Shown: positions 1 through 12,700 of the stretch, piece by piece
Numbering within the stretch: position 1 is the first letter of the stretch
Layout of the letters: each line of letters opens with the position of its first letter
NCBI GenBank assembly: GCA_001655205.1
Contig: LPNZ01002665.1
Location: 1-23,058 of the forward strand
Length of the DNA: 23,058 nt
Direction of reading: 5' to 3'
Source: Lenisia limosa
Lineage: Eukaryota; Breviatea
Position numbers and translations under genes: made by a program
Notes under the pieces: generated by a model
Told to the model about the DNA's origin: nothing
The model's input: the letters and a program-made list of their open reading frames with translations, nothing else
Databases searched by the model: none

Positions 1-47
1 CATGGCAGTTCGGGTACCGCAGTCGAACGTTTGGCCCCTCAGAGCAC
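1..47 (-). CDS. Possible extra 3' exon of the large gene, or part of a neighbour
   Basis: The segment is about 60 percent GC against AT-rich surroundings and follows a good acceptor (CACATTTCAG on the minus strand). If exon 91 is cut at its internal GTGGGA donor (leaving 170-245), this segment continues in frame after a 122-nt intron, reading ALRGQTFDCGTRTAM to the window edge. Alternatively it is the plus-strand end of a convergent gene: the frame from base 1 reads to a TGA at 49-51 (ending AVERLAPQST). The sequence alone does not decide between them. Confidence 0.3.
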
Positions 48-108
48 CTGAAATGTGATGAATGTTCCTCAGCAATTTTTAATTACTTCACAGATAGAAT
101 TGATTTTT

Positions 109-114
109 TTTATT
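109..114 (-). terminator. Candidate poly(A) signal of the large gene
   Basis: AATAAA on the minus strand lies about 30 nt after the TAA at 144-146. The surroundings are A-rich on that strand, so a chance match is possible. Confidence 0.4.
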
Positions 115-143
115 TCAAGGATTAACCATTTTAGCTGGTTAAT

Positions 144-787
144 TTATAATGTCAGATCATCCATCCCACCAGTTTGGCCTTGAAGGACACAGATGGTGTC
201 TTCAGGACGGCGTTTTTGCTGTTTACTCGTGTCACTCAAGGCAACCTATGGCGTCAATGTTACCTTATCACCATCTGTATTTGCTATCTCATTCTCAATA
301 CTAAGTACTTAATAGTGCATCAAAGATCCCAGCTCATCAAGACGAACTACTCAAGACTCCTTACCGCAGAAGTCAAAAGTTCACATTCGTTTGTTCCTGC
401 CTCAATGTCCTATATGGTAAGTGGTGAATGGCTCGAACATGTTAATTTGGAGGTGACAACAGAATAAATTTTTGCCATGAAAAGTTGAGTTGATAGAAAG
501 TAGTGACATAAAATCACGTTATTTTTGCTATTCATGTTCTTACTTGCCCCAATGCAATGTTAGTGATTTTCTTGGCTTCTTCATCATTTTGCTTTTCTTT
601 AATCCGTGACAAAATGTCGCCCTTATATTGGGGACCGGAGCCGCAACATTCCTGAAATGGTAAGAGGCAACCCAAAATTGGTAGTTGAAGATATAATCAA
701 GGTAAAACCCATCTACTTTGATTTTCCAGTAAATGAGGGCCATGGTATATGCTTCCTCAGCTTCAATGTTCTTCTGTTCGACGTCCC
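144..787 (-). CDS. Exons 88-91: cytoplasmic tail and stop
   Basis: The exons are 717-787, 544-651, 365-409 and 144-245, covering residues about 2781-2888. The tail is charged and likely part helical (EQKNIEAEEAYTMALIYWK, then RIKEKQNDEEAKKI). It has no catalytic domain, so any signalling would need partners. The stop TAA is followed about 30 nt later by an AATAAA. The last exon carries an internal GTGGGA at phase 1 that would splice in frame to sequence at 1-47, so an alternative longer C-terminus is possible. Confidence 0.75.
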
Positions 788-3700
788 CTGAGAAATTGAG
801 TTTGGGGGAATTAATGGTCTTGAAAGTAACAATAGAACAAAACATAAAAGTGAGAATGTAATGGTTTTGAAGATTTCTGTATTATTTTAGAGTTTTGTAC
901 AAACCTCGCATGACTTTGACTCGATAATTCATTTCAATGATGACGGAGAAGAAAATGAAAAGTAGTCTGAAGGATTAACATGGATGTTTACAGTCTGTGG
1001 GATATGGTGATGAGCATAATATATGATAATATATAATAAATGAATCTATACAGATGGTAAACAACCATGTGTATACACCAGAGATACTCACGTTACGATG
1101 ATGGCAGCAATACAAACGAAAATTGCGAGAGCAAAGAATGCCCAGAAGATGTTGTCACCAAGACGCCACAGGATGAAACCGAACGTGAGAACAAATGTTG
1201 AAGATCCCTACGGAGTAAATTGACATCATCAAAAATTAATTCAAAGTTTACTACAAATCAATACCTGCTACAAAAACCAAATCATACCAGACAGAAGTTT
1301 TCGAGGTCGTTAATTCGTTTGGATCTGTAGGGGACCATCCACCGATTAAGGAGATAGGCAAAGAGCTGGAGGGAGTAAGCCGGTGTGAAGGAATGTGAAC
1401 GGAGGCGGGGATCAGTGTACCTCATAAATACACCCAATAACTCAAGCAAGCTAATTACTTGGATTGGAACAACAGATCAGATAATTATGGGACATTATAA
1501 AAACCAGCATCTCTCACGATAGCCATGTAAACCAATGTCAACTACCCCTCACACCAGGGCCAAAAGAGCACCTGAAACTTGCAGCCATGTGGTGTTGATG
1601 AAAAACACCTTTGAGAACAGAATCATGAGCTAAAGTGTCAGATCCCCCAAAACACAAAACAGGTGTTCAGATAGGAAACTGTTTATCCATTTTTTCATTC
1701 TTCTTTAAACCCACCTTTCTGCTAATGACAACAAGCTCCCAAAGAAAACATTCGTCTCGGTACCGAAGGTATATCAGACCACAGAGGTACACTGAAGCGT
1801 CTTCTTCCAAAGTGTGTCTTTGCCTGCAGGAAAAGGCGGGAGTGAATGGAAATGGAAATTAACTCGGATTAAATACAAATTGGACCCATGACAAAATGTG
1901 TGTGATAATCTAAAACCATACCTGAATAGCAAGATAAAGAACATGATGGGAATACCAGCTCCATAAATGACCAGGAAGGTGATGATTGTAGGCAGAAGGT
2001 CGTACCACCAGTCATCATAGCAAACGTGAATGGCCTCGTCTGGCATGAAACGCTCCTCTCCATCCACTGTCTGAATTGTCATGAGCGCTCATATTCTATT
2101 AGCTAAACTACTGTTCCTAAAGACTCTTAAGTTGACTCGAGCATCGATTATTTTGGTACTTATAAATATTGGAAACGATAGTCCATTTGATGAAAGTATC
2201 TCCCAACCTTGCACTCGAAGAACGACACCAGCGTATCGGCAAGGGTCAGATATGCTATACCCAAAAGGGTGAAGTATGCGTTGAAAGACCTGCGGAACAT
2301 TTGTTTAATGTAACTTAAGGGTTCAAAGTGGCGGGTAGGGCACATGAACTTGGTTGTCAACATGTAGAGCAGGAATATAAAGAAGATAAATGCGAGGACG
2401 GCAAAGAACATGAGGGGCAGTGACAGCTTCATCCACATGCGGTTCTCAAACGACATGTTACCAACGGTGCACTCAGCCTGATTGTGAGGGTAGCACAGGA
2501 TAAAATTGAAAATGGTTGCCTCCTTGGTCCAGCATAACAATTGAAAAAGCACAACAATTTCTATTGGAACAGAAAGCGTTTCATACCTTAATGAACTCCC
2601 AATTAAGGTTGAAAATCTGCGACAGTTTGAAAGTGAAGCTGACCTGGGAAGTGAAATTGCAAATTTCTGACATAGTATCATAGTCCATCATTATAGCATC
2701 ACGACCAATCACCTCCTCAGGCCACTCTAAGTCGAAGTCACCATAGAGTCCAACCACCTAAAGCAATAAAGGAAACACTCAATCCAGGCCCTTATATGAT
2801 GAGAATATTTTCATTGTTGTTTGAAAGATGTGTGTGAAAAAGGCAGTCAAAAGAAAAAACCCATTACTTACTTGGACAAAGTTGAACCCGACTGTGACAG
2901 AAGCGTAGTACGCAGCTGCAAGGGTTAGTGCTTTATCCCTTTTATCCTACACAGCATGTATTATGCATATGATATGATGTGAATAAATAATTGTTCAATC
3001 ACAAAATCAAGAACAAAACGAGAAGCACTGACTAACCAGTGTGACTTTGTGCTGTCATTCGAAGTAGCAGTGCACAAACAAGGATAACCAGGATGATCAT
3101 GGCAATTAGGAGGTAAGTGGCGTTATCAGGGCAGACCTGTCAAACGTCAAACAAAAACAGCTTAACTTATGGTAGTTTCTTCTATGTTCACAGTAAGAGA
3201 ATATTCCAATGTTTTACGTCTCACTTTGCATTCGCCCTCGCTCTTGTAGAAGCCCATTTGACAGACAGTGCAGCGTTCTCCAGAATAACCGTTAGCACAC
3301 ACGGTATCGGCACGACCTGGGAGGGGGGATGGGCATGGGTTTCTTGTTGAATAGGACGGGAAAAATGCGAATGAAGGCCTTACTCATAAAGCAAGCCAAC
3401 TGCCTTTGTGTTCTGCAACTACCAGCCTTTCATGCCCATTGTCAACCCATTACGCCCCTCAACAGATGACCCATTAGATCTCAGTCATTACCCATGCCCG
3501 GCTCACCGCCCAGACATGCTGCAGCCACAACGCATTGTAAGAACTCTGGAGTACCGGTTTCCAAGGTCTCACCTGTGGGTTAGGAGTTATCTATTGATAA
3601 TTCATTTCCAAGGTCTCGCCTGTAGGTGAGATAATTCACAACTACTTAACATAGTATTGCCACACTTCCACTAACCCCCCACCACTGGCCCAGCATCCAG

Positions 3701-6700
3701 GGAGGGCCACGGGGAACTCATCACCACCCGGACAGTCGCCGCACGTGGGACAGGCCTCACNNNNNNNNNNNNNNNNNNNNNNNNNNNNNNNNNNNNNNNN
3801 NNNNNNNNNNNNNNNNNNNGGTGGAGGTGAAGAAGAGCGGCCGGCACCAGCACCGAGGGGACTGCGAGAATATTAGTACTAAGAGAGAGACTGAGGGGTT
3901 TTTTTAAGACTGATTATGGAAAACACTTTTTGAAAGAGAGCTTAGGTACTGATATGTAAAGAATGTCACATCTAAAGTCCTATCTGTTCACTGGCCCCCT
4001 CCCACTCCTTCAGGACTATATGATGAATTGGGTGTTTCTTCTGAGCCATAGTGGTCAACACACTTGAGGCACGAACTCTGTCCGGCCTTTGGGGCAAAAT
4101 TGTTGGATGCACACGCCGTGCAGCGAGAGAGGCCTTTGGAATGTGAGCAAATTGTGATACACGTGTAATAATATACTTTTAAAAAATCAGCAGAAAAACC
4201 GAAAACCGAACAATTCATCAGCGTGATATTGTTCAAACGAACAAAAAGTGACTATTGAGAAGCCAGAAGCAATTTCAGCAATACCAACCACAAAAAGAGC
4301 ACCTACCTTCAGAAGCAGCTATGTAGCCAGCCGGGCATTTGTCGTTACAATGAGACTGTCCCTTTCGGGCAGCATAGTGCCCCTTGGCACAAAGGAGGCA
4401 CTCACTCATCGACTCTGATGGAGTGTACGATCCTGCTGTGCATTTGTCGCATTGAGAGTATTCAGATTTGCTGAAGGTGCCTTTTGCGCATGGTGACGGG
4501 TCAACCTGTGTGGGATTAAGGCCTAAAGTAGGGTATCCAATAAGGAAAACCAAACAAAAAGAAAACTTTTGTTGTATTACCATAGGTTGATGCAAACCTG
4601 TCCAAGTTCACAGTAGTATCCAGGCGGACATAGCTGACACTGGTCTTTGGTTGTGTTGCCAGGGGCATATCGTCCTGTTTGGATAGTGAGAATTCATATC
4701 ATGCTTAATTGACCAAGGATGTCACGTAACAACTAACATCTCATTTCAACCCCTGTGTGTTCTGAGAATAATATCACTTCAAGAATACATTGGAACAACC
4801 ACTCACCAGGCTGACACAACGTGCACTCTGATTTTCCAGCAACAGAGTAGGTACCAGGAGAGCATGGTTGAGGCGTCACCGAGCCTTCGGGGCATTTATG
4901 ACCTGAAGGGCAAGTCTCACACCTACGGAGTTAGCGAACCGTTTTACACATAAGATAAATATCAACTGATAATTAAATTATCAAATAATCAAATTAAAAT
5001 GTAGCAAATACTCCATATTCTGATCACCCCACCCTCCGGAGCCGGTGGCTGCACTAAACGATCCCTTTGGACAAATAGTGCAATCTGATGACCCCTTCAG
5101 CGACATCCATCCCGCTGGACAGAGCTCAAACTTCGGTGATGCCTAAAATGTGAGATGAAAACACTGTGTCATGGATGTTGAAATGTATATCAGAATTGGA
5201 TTTAGCTCCTCACATATCTGTTAGATATGGAATAGTCTTAATGGATATTTTAAATCACCCAATGGAAACCCAAAGATGCCATTGCTTACTTTGGCACAGA
5301 ACGCCCCCTGGGGACACTGGGTACACGCCTTGCTGCCAGTCTGGGAGGATCATCGTTAGTGGTATTATTGCAGAACAGAATAATATATTAAGATTATATC
5401 ATGTCAAAGTCAATTTAGTGTACACGTCATTTTCATACCCAAGACTGGAAAGTTCCAGGGGCACACGGTGTGCAGACTGTTGACTTGGTTTTGGGAGCAT
5501 AGTAGCCAGCCTTGATCGCATTAGTTGCATCTCTAACAAAGATATTTTCTTTCATAAATAATATTGAAACGTCATTGATAATATGATAGGTTTTTCGATA
5601 TGAAAAATAACATATCAACACCTACACATCTTAAACGGCTCATATCAACACCTACATACCTTACACGGCTCACAGACTTCAGTTCCCGAAAGAGTCGCAT
5701 TTCGACCTAATTCATTACAACAAGAAGGTCTTAGTGATGAAGATGAAGGAAAAAATCAGAAAAGAAAGAACATCAAACATTTTCAGACCTCATATGATAA
5801 ATTTGAATGTTAATCATGAAAACATACCAAGAATGCAGGGGCTGCATTCGGATGAACCCTCAGTACTAGCGTCATGCCCTGCGGTGTCAGGTCCATTGAT
5901 TGATAAGTGCGAGAAATTTAATTAACCTGGTTATAGTACCCCATAATTATGCAGTTAGGTGTTGCCCATACCTGGAGGGCAAGATTGACATAAGTCAAGT
6001 GATGTAGCTTGTTTGAGCTGATGCGCAGTTCCTAAATAGAATAACAGACATTGCATATGGATTTCACTGTGTTAAAGCGAAGCAAGATATTAGTACATCA
6101 AGTGTAGAAGCATGTAGATTCTATGTATTCTTGTTCACCCTCCCAACCCATTGGACACAACGCGCATTCTGCCATGCCCGGCACATTGCTGTAGGTGCCA
6201 AAGCCGCATTGATTGCATGAAGACTGGCCAGTCAGGGTTTGGTCAGTTCCAATTGGGCATGCGGTGCAGTTGGACTCTCCTGGGGGAGACTTGTCAGAAA
6301 GCGGCAAAATAGCATTGTAGTAGGCCAAACACAAAAAGTACTAATAATGAGAAAACCAATTTGAGACAAAAGTTTCACCCGTGTTTCTTGCCTACCCTTG
6401 GATGTTCCAAACGTGCCTCTAGGACATGGGATACAGTCAGTGACGTTCGAAGAGCCGAACAGGTGGTTTTGCGTCAAGTATGGGCAGAGAATACACTCCG
6501 ACTGGGAGGTTACACAGGGTATTTGCATTGTATTTATTAAGTCTCAATATGGTATAGTATCATATGTTTCATTATTGGTTTTGGAACCACCGAATATAAG
6601 AATTCTGATAACCTCTGCAACTTGTTTCATTGCAACCTCCCACCAAGGCAGTGTCGTTACCATAAGAACCCGGGTTGCAACGGAGGCATTGCGGACTGCC

Positions 6701-9700
6701 ATTCGAAGCAAAATGGCCCAGTTCACAAGGCTGACAAACTGCGTCCGACTGCGCTCCAATCTGAATGCGTCAGGGGGTTTTCTTCAATATGACTTTTAAG
6801 TATAATATTTATCTTTATTGTACAATAATAATGCAAATAAATATGACACATGATGACGTGACAACATGATGGTCCAAACACTATGATATCATCACATCAC
6901 CCCAAGAAATAATCCTATCCTGACATTTTGCATCAATAGTCAATTGTCGCATTCATTTAACAATGAATCAATTTCTTCCAACTTCTCGATATACTAATTC
7001 ATTAGCATTGCTCACGTTGAGACTTGAAGTTCCCGAGGGGCAAAGAGTACAGTTTGTCTGGTTAACTAGGGCGTTGAAGGTACCAGGAACACACTAAATA
7101 ATGATTAGTGCGGCATAATACGCAGAAATGACAAGATCTGCTTTTCTTCAAAATGTTTCACCTTCAAACCCCACTAACCAGTTCCAATAACACGTGTATT
7201 TACCTCAAACCTTAGTGCAGCTATCAAGCCCGTCTGTCGGTGAAAATGTCCCCTCCAAACAGCTGGAGCAGTGGGTGTTTGACGTTCCATTTGCATAGGT
7301 ACCTGAATTGATGCCGTAAGCAAGGACGGCCCTCCAAATTACTCTTTACTCTATATGATATATACTATGTGTAATATAATGCCAAAATACTCACACAATC
7401 TTTGTAAGGTTATAACAATTCCCCCTTACCACCAGGGCAAATGTTACAATGTTCCTGCTTTCCGTTTGGCTTTAAAAGTGAGAAAATGTCATTTTAAGGC
7501 TTGCTTGTAGCATTCAACATTGATAAAAAAAAATTGATAACTGAAATAAGATATAAAATGTTTTGATGTAACGTGGGAGAGGAGAGCATGGATGATATAA
7601 AGAAAGATAGGAAAACCACCCGACCTGTACGAAGCCCGGCAAGCACTCGAAGCAGACTGTCTGTCCAGTGACGTTCATATGCTGTCCTGGGAAACATGCA
7701 TTACAGGATGTTTGTCCTGGAAGGGGCTGCACCTCTCCAATGGGACATTTTGTACATTCCTTTGTTCCCAAACTAAAAGCAGGTCAAAAGAAACATTGGG
7801 CAAACGTGGTTATTGGGCAAACAATATCAATCTACTATGCTGGTATTAAATAATCTGTATTTTTTGTCGAATTCAAAATGGATAATCCCAACTGACATAT
7901 CTGTGAACGTCCCCTCTGGACACGGCAGACACACAGCATTGGCGTCCTCACTTTTATAGTGCCCGGGTAAGCATACTGTAGGGTGACTGGACAAAAAAGA
8001 CCAAAAAATGATTAAATCTAAAGCCGCCATTCAACAATTAAATAGAAAGCCACTCACAGGAGCAGTTTCCTCCTGCTACAGCATTGCCCTCTGCACCATC
8101 AGAACAGACCCCACAGGAGATGCCTGCATAGAGAAGTGGTTCTTCACCTACAGCAGTGAGTTTTATGTGAGTATTTGAAGTTGTTTATTATATATATATA
8201 TATAGTATGTCAGCAATACGGGTAAATCTCAGGCACCCTTTGAAAGTAGTCTTTAAAGAAAACCGATCGCGAAAACATAGATAACAGGCCCCCAAAATCC
8301 ATCGTACATGGGCATCGTCCGCCTGAGGGGAAACAATATTCCAACTTTCCGAACTCATTTACAACAGTTTCAGTATGGTTGTTGCAGCTGCATTTCACCT
8401 ACACAAGTGAGTTAGACTGGTGGGAAACAGAAAAATAGATATAAGAATTTCAAATAATTTGAATCACAGTCTTCTCAGGTAAGTGATGTTTGAAAATGCA
8501 ATCAAACTACTCGTGATTATAGTCATAAAAAAACTAAAATTCCGCCTACACAAACGGAACCTTCAGCCAAGGGCTTGTAGAGGCCTGCAACACATTCATC
8601 TTCGCATACCACACCCAGACCATGGCGTGATATTGATGGTTCCTGTCAGTGAGAATGTTTGATACACCGTGAATGGGTATCCAATTTTGAAAAAGAATTT
8701 AGGCAATTGTGAAGGGGTACATACCCCATTTCCCCACAAACCTGGTCAGGGTTCGCTCTAGTTGGACAATTGTCGCAGAGATCTCCGACTGGGTTGCTTA
8801 ATTTGATTCATTATTTTATAGGCATAATCAATTATCATGTTTTTATCCATGCAGATAACTAAGAAACATAAAATATATATAAATGCATAGGAGTAAGTTT
8901 GTACCTCAGTTAATCAAGATGAAAAGGCTGAAATTTGTTAAACCACTCTCACGTCCATCATCATCAAAGTCTTCCTGCCCTGGGTTGTACACCTAAAGTT
9001 TTAGCTAAGTAAGACAACAGATGGCAGTATTAACTGTTCTATTTCAGAGGTTCACCAAAAAACAAAATTTAAGAAGGGAAATATGAAACACTACGACAAA
9101 CACCTTAGTTGTAGATGACAGGCATAATCTAATGTCATATGCCTACGTCAGGACAATTGTCTTGGAACTTGGTCTTAGGCATGCCACTTGGCAGTAAAGA
9201 GACGGACGAGTTGGACACACCATCACCGTCAGCGTCATTATTAGGGTCGAACATGGTAAGGTAGTAGGTTGTGCTGTTGACTACTATAGGGGGTATTTCA
9301 CATCTGAATGTAATAAATTGTTGTTAGATCTATTAGGTCAGTCAACTTTGATATTTTTACCAACATATTGTTCCCAGAATTATTACAATTTCGCCTAACC
9401 TGTCTCCGATGTCGTCATTGTCAGCATCGAGAATCTCTTGTCCGTCCAACACGCCACACTTGTCGTAACACGCCTTCCCGTCGCCGTTTCTGTCCTCGTA
9501 TCCAGCTGAGGGAATGAGAAGATTGATTTTTGACAATTTATGAATTGATGGTGCTCAGAGCTATTCTAAAGGTTATTTGAGAGAACGTGCACTTTATGAA
9601 ATTCAAGTTTGGTGAAGATGTTATTCCAGTTCGAACCAAGACAAGTGCAAGTGTAGCTTCCTGATGTGTCCAAACAATCTGCCTTCAGTGAGCACGGTGC

Positions 9701-12700
9701 ATCAACCTGTAGAAATAATGGGCAATAACAGAATACAACACGCATGAGATCATTACACTATCAATATGACAACCTCCATAACATACATAGCTATAACTAA
9801 TTATCAACATGTACAAAATCAATTCTTTACTCCTCATACAATGCATTCGTCAATGTTGATACAGACATTGCCGGCAGGAAAGTTGGAAAGGTCCTTCTCG
9901 TAACCAGGAAGGCACTCGCAACGGTAGAAGGGGTCCTCGTTGATACAGGTCTGTGGTGGTAAAGTGGGCATTTGATGCCCATCAGGTTATGAAACAAGTG
10001 TATTTCATTTCCAATCATATTTGAATTAACTCGAATAATATTTAAATTGAAAGCTGATCACACAATCAACAAGTGGATAGGGTATGTGAAATAATATAAA
10101 AGATGCGACAAAAATGTCACCATTCATAAGTGATATTTCCCAGCAGTGCCTACACTGAATTCGTTACAAGCGTACGTCATCTCAACACATTCGTCAATAT
10201 CCAGGCAGGTTGTCTAAAGAGTTATGATAGAGGGGACGAAAGACAATAATAACAAAAGGTTGAGATCATGAATTCGGTGTCTTAGAACTCAGTATAAGAA
10301 TAAAATCTTTTCAACAGTCAAATAATCAATAATTAAACCTCACAACATCAAAACCCCACATTGTCAGCGCTGAACAGACGATGGCCTTCAATACAGGAGC
10401 AAACAAATCCAATTGTGTTGTGCCCAATGTCAATTTCGTTGGGACAGTCGGGGTTGTTTGGCCACGGGGAGCAGTCCTGAGGGGGTTATGCTTAAAATTC
10501 CCAAAACTGCATAAACATTAAGGAAAGCAATTCTCCTTATCGTACTACAATGGCTCTATTTATCAACCTGTCACGCTCCTCACCTGGCATATTTCCGAGC
10601 ATCGTCCAAGTCCGTCATTGTAGTTACAGTTGTCAATATCTGCATGGTGAAAAACAAAATCAGAAGCATACTCGCCGCCCTTGTCTTCTACCATCCAGTG
10701 ATAAATGGGGTTCCTTTAAACACCCCTCCCACTGGTACAAACAGAGCCATCTGCACCCTCGTAGCCCTCAGGACAGGTGCCGCATTTGTAGTACAGCCCA
10801 TTGAACGTTTTATCACAAGGCAATGTCTCGCAGCCAGCCCTGTGGGGTTAATACACCTGGTCATGGTGTTAATAGGCCCTGTCTATGGTGTTAAAATAAT
10901 TGATCACAAACACTATGTATGAAGTCAGTGGACATTGAAGGAGAAATTGTTGCAAGAAAGTCTTTATATCCATTTAGTATATACTATCTGAATAATCTGA
11001 ATAAGGAGTAAACATAACCCCCCTTTACAATGGATCACAGATGGAGGGGTCCTCAGCGCAGTAGTCGATTTTGGTACATGTATAATTGCCTTCAAGTCGG
11101 TAGTTCTCGGCACACCTGTTATGTCAGAGGATGGGGTAGAAGTTTCAAATTTCTCATATCATTCCATGTGTTTGTCATTCATATATTAAAGTGAAATACA
11201 AATCAGGAGTTTGAGATTATTACTAAAGGCAATATGAATATATGCATATATACATACCCGCAGTAGTACGATCCTTGAGTGTTTGTACATAAAGCTGCCA
11301 GAGATGGGCATTCCGGGATGCGGTCACATAGGTCGGTCTCTAATCCGCATTCGTTAATATCCTACTACGTCAGTTCCATTAAGCCATCTTGCCTCTCCAC
11401 TGTAACATATCAGTTTTGAATATATCATATACAGAGTATTTATATCAAGATAAATCTACTAACTGCAAATCCACATGAGATGAATGAAGATAAGAGGTGA
11501 GAAATATATGACATCCAATTAGGCCGCCACCAACAGTGCAGCCTTGACCGTCATCATCGAGACTCCATCCATCGTGACAGGTGCAGTTGAAACCACCAGC
11601 AAAGTTCACGCTGCGGATGAGGCATGATGAATATGTGCAGGTTTGTTATAATATCAGAATGTTATTGGGAAATACATATGATGTGTATATTATAAAACAC
11701 AAGCAGTTGTTTTTACACCGACCAGAGTTCAGCGAAGAAGCAAACGTTATTGCCGGCATCATTGAGGGTGCATTCATTGATGTCAGTGCTTTAAGGTCAA
11801 TTAAGTATCAAAATATAAGACATAAGTCGTTTTTGGTGACAATGAATATGGAAAAGTACTTTAAAGAAAATGACCCAGCATACATGTATTATAAACATTT
11901 TTTATTGCTCAAATCCAATCTCATCATAGAAGATGAAGAAACACCCAACATACCAGCTTGCAGTGTAAGAGTCACCAACATATCCACTTGGACAAGGGTC
12001 GCAGCTGAACGTACCCGGAAAATCATGACATTCAACCTGAGGGATTATTGATAATCATAAAAATAATTTCACAAATTTGCTAAGATAAATATCCACAGCG
12101 AAACGCAGGTATTTAATAAAAAGGATATTGTAGAAGCGAAACAGTGCAAAGTGACTGAAATTCCAAAACATCAAATGATGCTACCAAAGTGTCCGCCAAC
12201 CAAAACGTCACAACCGCCATTGTTGTCGTCGCATTCGTTAATATTGATGCAGCCGGCTCCAGAATAATCCCTCATAAGGTCACCTGGAATGTAAATGAAA
12301 GCAATCAGGGCAAAACATAACTGAAAATCCACTGAGAATACTTGGATTTGAGGAATTCACCACCCAACCCTATGATCCTGCCATAAGGGTGATAACGCAT
12401 TGTATATGCAATACGGACCTATGAACCAAAGCAATACCCCTCAAACTGTGTCCAGAGTAGCCAACAGGACATGAGGTGCATTTATACGAACCAATGGAAT
12501 TTGTGCAGTTGGTAAGGGGGTCGCAGATGGCTGTCAGACACTCATCAATATCTACATTGTCATTCAAGTATATATTAATAGTACATCATATTATTTCAAT
12601 TGTCTTGATAATTTACGGCACAATAAGCCTTAGAGTCAAGTCTGATGGACTTTCTCCAACTCCAGCTTTATCAATTTTGTCATTGATTAAGCCTCCCACC

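Noticed and set aside
540-845. A single 101-codon minus-strand open frame
   Set aside because: It merges the ends of exons 88 and 89 with intron sequence; spliced reading gives cleaner frames and correct phases.
1513-1554. A micro-exon coding LTLVYMAI after exon 84
   Set aside because: It would need a 13-nt intron. Joining exon 84 to 1288-1440 through a GAG acceptor gives a normal intron, the right phase and a better match to the membrane module.
6398-6799. Plus-strand 133-codon open frame
   Set aside because: It is an antisense shadow of GCC2/GCC3 exons 62-63, whose minus-strand cysteine pattern is unmistakable.
11581-12051. Plus-strand 156-codon open frame
   Set aside because: It lies antisense across exons 39-41 and their introns, whose minus-strand phases and EGF motifs are clear; the plus-strand protein has no family character.
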